Assembly (NCBI RefSeq): GCF_928392795.1
Contig: NZ_CAKMTJ010000005.1
Coordinates: 1 to 64,000, forward strand
Source: Rothia nasimurium
Lineage (GTDB): Bacteria; Actinomycetota; Actinomycetes; Actinomycetales; Micrococcaceae
Length of the DNA stretch: 64,000 bases
Reading direction: 5' to 3'
Shown: positions 1-7,767 of the stretch, piece by piece
Layout of the letters: the number at the start of each line of letters is the position of its first letter
Position numbering within the stretch: the stretch's first letter is position 1
Made by a program: the position numbers and the translations under genes
Notes under the pieces: model-generated
The model's database searches: none
Seen by the model: the letters and a program-made list of their open reading frames with translations, nothing else
What the model was told of the DNA's origin: nothing

Positions 1-587
1 GTCGATGCATCACCACTAGGCGTAAGCCTGGTCACCGTGTCATGCCAGATTTAGTAGGCCGTACATTCACCGCTGACGAGCCGAACCGTGTGTATGTCGG
101 CGACATTACCTACCTGCCGTGTAAGGGCGGTAAGAACATGTACCTTGCCACGGTCATTGACACCTATTCACGAAAACTTGCAGGTTATGCACTCGCAGAC
201 CACATGCGTGTCTCACTGGTCATCGAGGCTTTGTCCCATGCCAGCACAGTCCGCGGAAGCCTTGACGGGGCTATTTTCCATTCTGATCATGGAAGTGTGT
301 ACACCTCACAGGCGTTTAGGGACCACTGCGCCCAACTTGGTGTGCGCCAATCCATGGGCGCGGTGGGAACTAGTGCCGATAATGCCCTGGCAGAGTCATT
401 TAACGCCACCTTAAAACGTGAAGTGCTACGTGATCGGAAAGTCTTTGATAATCCCATTATCTGCCGGCAGGAAGTCTTCCGATGGTGCATGCGCTACAAC
501 ACACGCAGACGACACTCCTGGTGCAACCTTCTAGCCCCCGATGACTTCGAAGCACTCACATCAGCTACACTGACCCAAGCAGCATAG
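1..587 (+). CDS. IS3-family transposase OrfB, C-terminal part (cut by window start)
   Basis: This is the catalytic DDE integrase half of an IS3-family transposase, which cuts and joins the ends of its own insertion sequence. The frame is open to base 1, so the start lies outside the window; the internal ATG at 42 is not the true start. The rve-type core shows the first Asp in VGDITYLP, the second in FHSDHGSVYTS and the Glu in NALAESFNA, and it ends with the usual RYNTRRRHSW block. It is clearly a different IS3 subtype from the complete element at 2724-4054 (different core sequence and ends). The family call is firm; whether the element is active cannot be judged because its left part is missing. 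Confidence 0.92.
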   Translation, partial: RCITTRRKPGHRVMPDLVGRTFTADEPNRVYVGDITYLPCKGGKNMYLATVIDTYSRKLAGYALADHMRVSLVIEALSHASTVRGSLDGAIFHSDHGSVYTSQAFRDHCAQLGVRQSMGAVGTSADNALAESFNATLKREVLRDRKVFDNPIICRQEVFRWCMRYNTRRRHSWCNLLAPDDFEALTSATLTQAA

Positions 588-620
588 CTAACCCCCGACG
601 TGTCTACTTTCCAGGGGTCA
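1..620 (+). mobile_element. Right-hand portion of an IS3-family insertion sequence
   Basis: The transposase frame ends at 587. A plausible right terminus follows at about 601-620, ending CCAGGGGTCA, which fits the TG...CA rule for IS3 ends. The left end is outside the window, so the inverted repeat and target duplication cannot be checked. Rhs coding sequence begins immediately afterwards, suggesting the element sits in or at the edge of the rhs gene. Confidence 0.65.
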
Positions 621-643
621 GGCCCCCTTTTGGTGTTTCGCCG

Positions 644-2167
644 TTGGTTGTGGGTGCTGGTTCTGCTGGTACTGCTGGTGTGGGTGTGACTGCCTCTGGT
701 TCCTTGGGCGTGGGGGACCTGGAGATTCTGGGTGCTCGTGTGTATGACCGGCAGGTGCGTGGGTTTATTTCTCCTGATCCGTTGGTGTCGCCGGTGGGTG
801 CTGGTTGGTCTGCGAATGTGTATGCGTTTGTGGGTTTTGCTCCGGTGGGTTTGGTGGATCCGTGGGGTTTGTCTCCGATGACGGCGGGGGAGTTTCGGGA
901 GTATGCTTCTGCTGGTGCAGGTTCGGCTCGGGGTGGTTGGGGCTTGGGTGCTATGGCGCTGGGGCTGGGTCCGTGGGGTTTGTTCGGTGCTATGGGGAGG
1001 CAGTCTAGTTCTATCCTGCCAGGAGCAGGATTTGATATAGGAGATATTTTCTCTCAGGCTTCTAGCATCTTGCGCCTTGGCCAGAATGCTCTTACTGGGC
1101 TATCTAAGACAGTTCAAGAATGGGCGCAGGCAGCTACCCAGTGGACAAATAGTGCTTTGCAAAAAGCAGAAGTTCTTGCTCCTGTGGTGTGGCAACAGAT
1201 GAAGCATCAGGTTTCTGCTAGTTGGGAGTCTTTTAAGGATAATTGGCAGTATTGGGTGGCTGGGGCTACAGCTGCTGTTGGTGTGGTTCTTCTTTTTACC
1301 CCGCTTGCTCCTTTGGGTGCTGCCATGCTGTTGACTATGACTGCCACTGGTGTGATAGACGTAGGGATGCAAGCATATGAAGCAGATTGGGATTTTTCTC
1401 AGGTTGACTATAAAAGGACTTCTTTGAACACTTCTATTGCCGGACTTGCTACTCCTGTGGGTTTTGGTGCTGCTGGGATAGTTGCTAGCCGTGGAGTGGG
1501 CATGGTGGGCCAGAGTGTTGTTATGAATTCATCTATTGGCGGTGCTTCGAATGCGATGACATATATGACTGATTCTTCTATTTCGAATAAGAGTCTGGGT
1601 GGGCTTTTGGGGCATACGGGCTCTGGTGTTGTCTCTGGTGGTTTGCAGGGGGGTGTTGCTTCTAAGATGCAGTTGGGTTTGAATGCTCGTTTTGGTGGGA
1701 ATGTTCAGCCTGGTCAGCGTGCTGTGCATTTGCCGGTGACAGCTGCTGTTAGTGAGTTTTCTGGTGGATATGCAGGTGGTGGGCTTAACTATGTAGGGCA
1801 GGAGATGAGCAACGGCACTTCTCTCAACGATATGGATCCTTTAAAACTGCATAATGAAGCTCTAAAGGGCGGTCTGCAAAGTGGTCTGGCTAGCTATAGT
1901 CCTAGTCATTATTCCCCGGTGCGCAGTGTTCCGGTGATGGAGGGTGTGAACTTGGGAACGCATACTGAAGGGTCTGTAGTTTCTCCTTCGTCTTTTAATG
2001 CTCATGTGATTACTAATGGTGATGTGCGGTTATCCCCTGTGAAGGGGCAGAAGATTTATACCTTGGGTGGTGAGCTCAACGGTGTGAAGGGTGAGTATCG
2101 TGTGGTGACTGAGGATGTAGGTGGTGTTGAGAGTGTTCGGCGTCAGAATTTTGTTCCTGAGAAGTAG
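644..2167 (+). CDS. Rhs (YD-repeat) polymorphic toxin, 5'-truncated C-terminal tip
   Basis: The first about 60 codons carry an RHS-repeat-associated core: GARVYDRQVRGFISPDPLV, then NVYAFVGFAPVGLVDPWG. Normally this closes the large YD-repeat shell that encapsulates a C-terminal toxin. Here the shell is missing: the IS3 end lies about 20 bases upstream, and the frame only continues back into IS sequence. The likely initiator in this frame is a TTG at 644 with no convincing ribosome binding site, so this is probably a displaced tip or pseudogene. After the core come about 440 residues with a helical, partly hydrophobic stretch (about residues 205-245, including GVVLLFTPLAPLGAA) and a Gly/Ser-rich linker. 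The last about 60 residues may be the variable toxin, whose activity I do not recognise. A candidate immunity gene follows 9 bases later. Confidence 0.7.
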   Translation: MVVGAGSAGTAGVGVTASGSLGVGDLEILGARVYDRQVRGFISPDPLVSPVGAGWSANVYAFVGFAPVGLVDPWGLSPMTAGEFREYASAGAGSARGGWGLGAMALGLGPWGLFGAMGRQSSSILPGAGFDIGDIFSQASSILRLGQNALTGLSKTVQEWAQAATQWTNSALQKAEVLAPVVWQQMKHQVSASWESFKDNWQYWVAGATAAVGVVLLFTPLAPLGAAMLLTMTATGVIDVGMQAYEADWDFSQVDYKRTSLNTSIAGLATPVGFGAAGIVASRGVGMVGQSVVMNSSIGGASNAMTYMTDSSISNKSLGGLLGHTGSGVVSGGLQGGVASKMQLGLNARFGGNVQPGQRAVHLPVTAAVSEFSGGYAGGGLNYVGQEMSNGTSLNDMDPLKLHNEALKGGLQSGLASYSPSHYSPVRSVPVMEGVNLGTHTEGSVVSPSSFNAHVITNGDVRLSPVKGQKIYTLGGELNGVKGEYRVVTEDVGGVESVRRQNFVPEK

Positions 2168-2176
2168 GTGTGGTTC

Positions 2177-2581
2177 ATGAAAAAGGTATATAGGTACATC
2201 AAGGACAATTGGATTTGGTATTTTCTGGGTTTCGTCATTATAGGAGTTATTTCCTGGCCGGTGCAAAAATACGTGGATTCTCATTACACCAAGGATATTG
2301 ACTGTACGGTGGTTTCTGCTGAGACCGTTGTGCGTTCAACCGGTTCAGCTGGTAAGCCTTCCTCCTCGGCCACTTCTATCATTGAGACTGAGGAATGTGG
2401 GGAACTGAGGTTTTATTCTCCGGTGGTTGATGGTTTGGGTATGAGGGAAGCGACGGATCGCTTAGTGCCAGGTGAGAGGTATAGGTTCGTAGTTAATCGC
2501 TTTGATTTTATGCATAGGTACCCCAATGTTCAGGATATTAAGGCTGTGGATGGTTCACCGGTGGATTTTGCGTCCCGGTAG
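2177..2581 (+). CDS. Small membrane-anchored protein, candidate immunity protein for the Rhs tip
   Basis: This 134-aa protein has one N-terminal transmembrane helix (about residues 11-31, WIWYFLGFVIIGVIS), with Lys and Arg before it. A soluble, presumably extracytoplasmic domain follows, with a Cys pair (DIDCTVV and TEECGEL) that could form a disulfide. I chose the ATG at 2177; an in-frame GTG at 2168 would add three residues. It starts 9 bases after the rhs stop and runs in the same direction, the standard layout of a polymorphic-toxin immunity gene. That position is the only evidence for the immunity role; I do not recognise the family. The truncated gene at 4055-4290 looks distantly similar to its soluble domain. 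Confidence 0.55.
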   Translation: MKKVYRYIKDNWIWYFLGFVIIGVISWPVQKYVDSHYTKDIDCTVVSAETVVRSTGSAGKPSSSATSIIETEECGELRFYSPVVDGLGMREATDRLVPGERYRFVVNRFDFMHRYPNVQDIKAVDGSPVDFASR

Positions 2582-2723
2582 GTAGAGGTCTGACGGTTAT
2601 CGTTTTTGGATTGTTACTGGTTACAGGGTGCTTGGTGTCTTATTGGGGTACCAGCATCCCTTCCTTCTTTCATCCCCGCGGTGACTGGGTCGGCGTCGTC
2701 CTAGCCTGTGACTAGAGGCTTAC

Positions 2724-2739
2724 TGATATGTACTGGGTT
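2724..2739 (+). repeat. Left terminal inverted repeat of the IS3 element
   Basis: TGATATGTACTGGGTT matches the complement of 4039-4054 at 16 of 16 positions. Confidence 0.9.
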
Positions 2740-2786
2740 CAGTCCACACCTTCCACCCACACCCCACCGGAAGGAATAATAAAACC

Positions 2787-3104
2787 ATGCCCAACAAATA
2801 CCCCCAAGAATTCAAAGAACGAGCGGTACGACTCGTCGGTGACCGACTGAACCACCCCGACGCCCCGTCCATAACCGCAGCAATCAAAGACATCGCCCCT
2901 CGGCTAGGAATTTCCCACAACACTCTGGCCCGCTGGTGCAACAACGCCGCCCTCGACACCGGCAAAGAAATCACTACTACGAGTGACGCGGCGGCCGAAA
3001 TCAGACGCCTAAAACGAGAAAACGCGGAACTACGCAGGGCCAACGAAATCCTGAAGACAGCCTCAGCTTTTTTCGCAGCAGAGCTCGACCGACCGGCCCG
3101 ATGA
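2787..3104 (+). CDS. IS3-family transposase OrfA (helix-turn-helix)
   Basis: This 105-aa protein binds the IS ends. The N-terminal half is a helix-turn-helix of the HTH_Tnp_1 type (FKERAVRLV, then ISHNTLARWCN), followed by a leucine-zipper-like coiled coil around IRRLKRENAELRRANEILK. An AAGGAA ribosome binding site lies upstream of the ATG. The 3' end overlaps orfB and contains a T-TTT-TTC slippery heptamer, so a fused OrfAB transposase is expected by -1 frameshifting. Length and layout are normal for the family and nothing in the frame is broken. Confidence 0.93.
   Translation: MPNKYPQEFKERAVRLVGDRLNHPDAPSITAAIKDIAPRLGISHNTLARWCNNAALDTGKEITTTSDAAAEIRRLKRENAELRRANEILKTASAFFAAELDRPAR
3068..3074 (+). 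other. Probable -1 ribosomal frameshift site of the IS3 element
   Basis: The heptamer TTTTTTC fits X-XXY-YYZ in the orfA frame (codons TTT at 3069 and TTC at 3072). Slipping back one base enters the orfB frame at 3074 (CGC AGC AGA), which is open through the orfB ATG. IS3 elements typically make their transposase this way; use of this particular site is inferred. Confidence 0.65.
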
Positions 3105-4003
3105 TGATCCGCTACATCAACACTTATAAGGATCTTTTCGGGGTCGAGCCCATTTGCCGAGTCCTATCCGAGCACCTTGACGGTGGCTTCATGACGGCTA
3201 GCGGCTATTACCGCGCAATGAGCCGTGTCGCTTCAGCCAGGTCACTCTCCGACCAGCTGCTCATCCCCGAACTGGTAAGAATCTACCAGGAGAACTATGG
3301 AGTCTATGGCGTGCGCAAAATGTGGCAGGCCATGAAACGGGCAGGCTGGGCTATTGGCCGGGACCAAACCTACCGGCTCATGCGTGCAGCTGGTATTCAG
3401 GGTGTGCATCGGGGCCGTAAGCCTGTGACCACCAGGGCTACCAAGGCTCCTGATCACCGCCCTGATCTGGTCAACCGCCAGTTCACCGCTAAAGCGCCGA
3501 ACCGCTTGTGGGTTGCGGACTTCACCTATGTCCGTACTGCCAGTGGCTTCTGCTACACGGCCTTCATCACTGATGTGTTCAGTCGAAAGATTGTGGGTTG
3601 GGGTGTTTCCTCGAGTATGCATACGCTGGGGATGCCGCTGATGGCTTTGAAGCAGGCTTTGTTTGAAGCCAGGCGGTCAGGGTCTGATTTGACGCAGGTG
3701 GTGCATCACTCGGACCGTGGTTCGCAGTATCTTGCTGAGGATTACACGCGTAAGTTGAGGCGGCTGGGTGTTCAGTTGTCTGTAGGATCTACTGGAGATT
3801 CATACGATAATGCTTTGGCTGAGTCGGTGAATGGGGCTTATAAAGCTGAGCTGGTGCGTGGCCGGTTCTTTGGTTCGGTTGCTCAGTTGGAGGCTACTAC
3901 GGCGGGTTGGGTGTACTGGTGGAATCAGCGGCGGTTGCATGCGTCTCTTGGTTATCGGACTCCGCAGGAGGTGGTTGAGGATGCGTTAGTCGATGTTGCG
4001 TAA
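3101..4003 (+). CDS. IS3-family transposase OrfB (DDE integrase core)
   Basis: This 300-aa catalytic half has an HTH_21-type segment (YGVYGVRKMWQAMKRAGW) and then the rve integrase core. The DDE triad is visible: Asp in WVADFTYV, Asp in HHSDRGSQY and Glu in NALAESVNG, with the closing WWNQRRLHASLGYRTP block. The ATG at 3101 overlaps orfA in the -1 frame, so it is probably translated mainly as an OrfAB fusion. It is full length and intact, so the element may still be active despite the missing target duplication. Confidence 0.94.
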   Translation: MMIRYINTYKDLFGVEPICRVLSEHLDGGFMTASGYYRAMSRVASARSLSDQLLIPELVRIYQENYGVYGVRKMWQAMKRAGWAIGRDQTYRLMRAAGIQGVHRGRKPVTTRATKAPDHRPDLVNRQFTAKAPNRLWVADFTYVRTASGFCYTAFITDVFSRKIVGWGVSSSMHTLGMPLMALKQALFEARRSGSDLTQVVHHSDRGSQYLAEDYTRKLRRLGVQLSVGSTGDSYDNALAESVNGAYKAELVRGRFFGSVAQLEATTAGWVYWWNQRRLHASLGYRTPQEVVEDALVDVA

Positions 4004-4054
4004 AGTATGTGATTTTCTTGGGTGGTGAGTGTGACCGAAACCCAGTACATATCA

Positions 4055-4290
4055 AAACTGTGAAGTCTGGTTCTGGAAGAAGAGTTGCTTCAAGCAAGAT
4101 GTCTATATACGTAGACACATCAGATTGCGGCACCATCAGAGTAGCGAAAGATTCGGATGGGAACCAAGATATACAGAAGCTTGCGAATTTAATCGAGCAA
4201 AAAGTCGGCAAGAAACTAACTTTTATGATCGGCCCAATCCAATGGGATCCAAATAACAGAAGTGCCGAAAGCATCATCCTCCCCGAATAA
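4055..4290 (+). pseudogene. 5'-truncated gene, possible relic of a second immunity-type protein
   Basis: An open frame runs from inside the right end of the IS (from 4009) to the stop at 4290; only about 78 codons lie outside the element. The remaining protein reads VKSGSG...SSKMSIYVDTSDCGTIRV, ending RSAESIILPE. By eye it resembles the soluble half of the candidate immunity protein at 2177-2581: both show a Ser-rich stretch, then a beta-strand with a T-x-[DE]-C-G motif, then about 45 residues ending in a short beta-like segment. The N-terminus, including any membrane anchor, appears to have been removed by the IS. The relation is a visual alignment only. Confidence 0.45.
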
Positions 4291-4340
4291 CGCCTAACTA
4301 TCGCCTTACCCCCTACTCTCTCACCCCATAAAGGACACCC

Positions 4341-4609
4341 ATGCTCATCGTCCTCACCAGTATGTTCCTCACCATCGTCATCTGCGCACTCATCGCAGTG
4401 ATCTCCGTCGCGGTTGTCACCGAAGATCCAGCCGCCGCGAAAGGGCTGTACTACCCCCCCCCGGGCTCGTAGGTGCACTCCTCGCGGCAGGAATTACTTA
4501 CCTCATCTTCTGGTTTTTCAACATCCAGCCGGCTCTCTCCGAGAAGGCCGTAGCTAGCACGGGCTTGCAAAACCTTTTTTCAACAAGCCCCGTATATGAT
4601 GCTGATTAG
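4341..4609 (+). pseudogene. Small two-TM membrane protein split by a poly-C frameshift
   Basis: An ATG at 4341, preceded by AAGGAC, opens a frame with a hydrophobic helix (MFLTIVICALIAVISVAVV) that stops at 4470-4472. A run of nine C at 4454-4462 lies just before the stop. From the end of the run, another frame (GLVGALLAAGITYLIFWFF) continues with a second membrane helix to a stop at 4607-4609. Eight C would join the halves into one protein of about 89 aa. The change could be a true mutation, slippage-based phase variation or a sequencing error. The function is unknown. Confidence 0.55.
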
Positions 4610-4657
4610 GCAGTTTTCAATAGCTGGTGTTACGCGGTGAAATAGCTCAGAAATTCG

Positions 4658-4663
4658 TATAAT
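4658..4663 (+). promoter_or_regulatory. Likely -10 box for the T7SS-like operon
   Basis: TATAAT is a consensus -10 hexamer 48 bases before the ATG at 4712. No strong -35 is seen at the usual distance. Transcription would begin near 4669-4670, which excludes the upstream in-frame GTG at 4667 and favours the ATG at 4712. Confidence 0.5.
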
Positions 4664-4711
4664 GGGGTGAAGCTTGCGCTACACACACCACTGACGTTAA
4701 GTGAGAACACC

Positions 4712-7700
4712 ATGCCAACTCGCACCGACTCCACCACAAACCGCCGCATCGCAACCGGCCTCAAAAAGACGATACCAGCAATCATCTTCAGTACAGCCCT
4801 AGTACTTTCAGCTTGCACCGCCCAAAACACCGGCACCACCAACGCCACAAACGTCCTACAAAACGTCAACGTTGCCCTCACCGATGCAGCAGAAGTCTCA
4901 AGCATCGACTCCACCGTTATCTCATTCAACGCAGCTAACGGCCAATCGTCCACCGAAAACCAAACCTACACACTCCGAGACGTCGTTAACGAACTCCCCG
5001 TACGCATCACCACCCGCTACACCACCGAAAAAACATCAGGTAATAACCTCAACGACCTCGAAGGCTACACCGGCGACGTCAGCATCAACATCACCGTCGA
5101 AAACCTCACCGTTCAACCCGAAACCCTCACCTACGACGTCGCAGGAACACAAAAACGTAAAAGCACCCTCGTAGGAGCTCCACTCTCAGTCGCTGCCTCA
5201 ACCACCCTCACCGGGGTTAAACCGCACGAAGTAGTCTCTGAAGCAACTGTTGACAACGGCTCAACCAACGGAATTATCAGCACCAACAAAGACGGTGACG
5301 CCATACTACAATGGGCTAAAATCCTTGCAGGCCCCGGTAACAGCTCTACCACAACCTTTACCGTCAACCTCAAAGCAGAAAACCTCCAAGTACCTGAATT
5401 CGCCATAGCCGTACACCCCGGATTCACCAACGATCTCACAGCCGCCGGAGCAATTAACTCATCCTTCAGCGACAGCCAGAACTCCACCATGGAGCTCATG
5501 CAACAGACTGTCGAAATCGTCACTGAAGCCAACCAAGCCCTAGCAGACGCAGGCGCAACAATTTCAGAAATTCGCAGCAGCCTCAACAGTTCCGCAGACT
5601 CCCTCAAAACATCCACTATCCAAGAACTCCAACAAAGTTCCACCAGGCTCACCGGCCAGCTCAGCGACCTGCAAGAAAAACTTGCAAACCTACGTACCAA
5701 CCTTGACGAAAGCGCCCAAGGGTCTCAAGACGAGCTCATCAGCCAGATGCAGCAAACCCTAGAATCCCTTGAAAACTTCCTCGGCAGACAAGGCGAAGAA
5801 ATACCTGCCCCGGTATTTGACGCACAAACCTGCCACATCAGCATCGCCCAACCAGAAAACGGCTCCACCGTATACTCCAACATGGTTCAGCTCTCCAATG
5901 CGCTCGGAGCCTACAGTGAAGCCAACGTTGACTGCCGAGACCAAGTGCTCAATGTTGTCAACACTATGCTTGGACCCGAAAACCCCACCGCAGAAACCTG
6001 CCAGGGAGAAGCTGCCTCGTCTGCATCCTGCTCGGTCTACAACTCCAAAGCAGTCCTCAACGCTAACCTGATACGTTACGCCCAAGAGACCAACGAACAG
6101 CTTGAAAATCTCATGCCTGGCGCCCTGACTCAAGTGCGAAGTGATTACGAAGCAGCAAACGCAGCGCTAGATAACTTACAAGCACAAATAGACGCCCTTC
6201 CCACCGAACCCACACCGGCTCCTAGCGAACCTGCCGAAAACCCTGAGCCAAGCCCCTCGCCAAGCGACAGCACTAGCGCTCCCACACGAGAAGAACTCGT
6301 ACAAAAACTAGAAGAAATCAATGCTCAGATTCAGTCATCCGACACCCACCTCGCAACACTTGAAGATACGCTGAGCGAAATCAACACCACCTCTAACGAC
6401 GCCCTCAAAGAGCTCACCGAAACCACCTCAGAAACCGGCTCAATGCTAGACCAAAACCAACAACTAGCAGATCAGTTGTGCGCGCTTGCAGATCAGAACA
6501 GCGCTCAAAGCAGCAAACTTACCCTCGAAGAAGCCAACAAACTTCGCAGCTACCTAACGAATACCCCCTGCGATACCTCTGATGAGTCCGTCCTACTACC
6601 TACGGAAACTCCTCAAGCAACAGCATCTGCCACTCCTGAAGCAACCCCCACCCCGTCATCTTCCTCAGAACCTTCACCTAGCCCTACAGCAGGTAGCGAC
6701 CCGACTGAGACCGCTCACCTACTTGAAGCACCTGAAGGGTACGCAGCGCCCATGAAAACCCGACTTGAACACCAAGTCGACCTCTGGAACAAAGTACGCG
6801 TAGCAACCGATACTTCATCCGAAGAATCTGCCACCGCACAAACTATGAGCTCCCTCAAAAATTCAAACCAGCAGGTAAAAGACCGCGTCAGCGCGCTGCT
6901 AGCTGCTCTCAACCAGCACCCTGCTCCTACCAGTTCGCCTTCAGAAACCGCTACCCCGGATACCCCAACGCCCAGCGAATCCGCCACCCCAGCACCTAGC
7001 GAAACACCCAGCAGCGATATACAAGCAGTCAAAGATGCTATGCCCGAACTCCAAGCAAACTTTGACACGCTTAACTCCAGCCTTGACGAACTCACTGCCC
7101 AGCAAGAGGCACTCAACCTAGCACTACAGACAATCTTCGCTGAGCTTCCTGCCCAAAACGTAGAAGAAATCACAGAACTTCTAAGCGCCCAAGCACGCAC
7201 TATCGATTCTCAGCGAAACGAAGGAAATCAGGCTATCACCGACCTCTTCAATCAACAGGTCACCAACTTAACAGGTACCGCAAGTACTCTCAGCACCCGT
7301 GCTGATACTCTCCTTCAAGAGCAAGGAACTCGCCTGAACGATGCCGCCCAGCGTCAAGCTGAACAAGCAGATGCGCGTACTCAGTCAGCGCTTCAGCGCA
7401 TCCAAGAAAGCCACAACGCCGCAACCCAAGACGTTGCCGCTGCCTCAACCATCCTGACCGGCGAACTCGAAAACATCATGCTAGATATCGGAGATACGAC
7501 TCTCACAGGCTCAGGGTTACTCGGCTCACTCGAGAATAACGCAAGCACAGCGGGCAACGCTGACTACCAGCTCTCGCTTGCAACCCAAAACGCTGAAAAA
7601 TACGCAGTCATCAGACAAGAAGACATGGGCGCTATCCGCCTTAAACAAGCGCAGTACACAGCTTCGCTCCAGAAGCTGTCTCATCTACCTAATCTCAACC

Positions 7701-7765
7701 TTTCAGCGCCTGCAGGAGCCACCGTAAAAACTATCTACACTTTTACTATTGGTTCTGAGGACTAA
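4712..7765 (+). CDS. Very large Ser/Thr/Pro-rich coiled-coil lipoprotein of a T7SS-like locus
   Basis: This 1017-aa protein begins with a basic N-terminus, a hydrophobic stretch and a lipobox (ALVLSAC), so it should be a lipoprotein anchored on the outer face of the membrane. Residues about 90-250 look like a beta-rich, Asn/Thr-rich domain. Long predicted coiled coils follow (about 255-360, 470-600, 770-930), separated by low-complexity Pro/Ser/Thr linkers such as PTEPTPAPSEPAENPEPSPS. No C-terminal membrane helix is seen. The next gene starts 2 bases after its stop, so they are an operon with the FtsK-type ATPase. The position suggests an extracellular stalk or tether; the domain layout loosely recalls EsaA/YueB of Gram-positive T7SS, which is speculation. 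I do not recognise the family. Start choice rests on the promoter and the lipobox position. Confidence 0.7.
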   Translation: MPTRTDSTTNRRIATGLKKTIPAIIFSTALVLSACTAQNTGTTNATNVLQNVNVALTDAAEVSSIDSTVISFNAANGQSSTENQTYTLRDVVNELPVRITTRYTTEKTSGNNLNDLEGYTGDVSINITVENLTVQPETLTYDVAGTQKRKSTLVGAPLSVAASTTLTGVKPHEVVSEATVDNGSTNGIISTNKDGDAILQWAKILAGPGNSSTTTFTVNLKAENLQVPEFAIAVHPGFTNDLTAAGAINSSFSDSQNSTMELMQQTVEIVTEANQALADAGATISEIRSSLNSSADSLKTSTIQELQQSSTRLTGQLSDLQEKLANLRTNLDESAQGSQDELISQMQQTLESLENFLGRQGEEIPAPVFDAQTCHISIAQPENGSTVYSNMVQLSNALGAYSEANVDCRDQVLNVVNTMLGPENPTAETCQGEAASSASCSVYNSKAVLNANLIRYAQETNEQLENLMPGALTQVRSDYEAANAALDNLQAQIDALPTEPTPAPSEPAENPEPSPSPSDSTSAPTREELVQKLEEINAQIQSSDTHLATLEDTLSEINTTSNDALKELTETTSETGSMLDQNQQLADQLCALADQNSAQSSKLTLEEANKLRSYLTNTPCDTSDESVLLPTETPQATASATPEATPTPSSSSEPSPSPTAGSDPTETAHLLEAPEGYAAPMKTRLEHQVDLWNKVRVATDTSSEESATAQTMSSLKNSNQQVKDRVSALLAALNQHPAPTSSPSETATPDTPTPSESATPAPSETPSSDIQAVKDAMPELQANFDTLNSSLDELTAQQEALNLALQTIFAELPAQNVEEITELLSAQARTIDSQRNEGNQAITDLFNQQVTNLTGTASTLSTRADTLLQEQGTRLNDAAQRQAEQADARTQSALQRIQESHNAATQDVAAASTILTGELENIMLDIGDTTLTGSGLLGSLENNASTAGNADYQLSLATQNAEKYAVIRQEDMGAIRLKQAQYTASLQKLSHLPNLNLSAPAGATVKTIYTFTIGSED

Positions 7766-7767
7766 AA

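Larger units (their letters stand above)
2724..4054 (+). mobile_element. Complete IS3-family insertion sequence, 1331 bp
   Basis: The element is bounded by perfect 16-bp inverted repeats, TGATATGTACTGGGTT at 2724-2739 and its complement at 4039-4054, with looser pairing inward. It carries overlapping orfA and orfB in the -1 relation typical of IS3. The flanking bases (TAC on the left, AAA on the right) do not match, so there is no visible target-site duplication. This suggests a rearrangement or deletion at one end after insertion. Confidence 0.9.
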
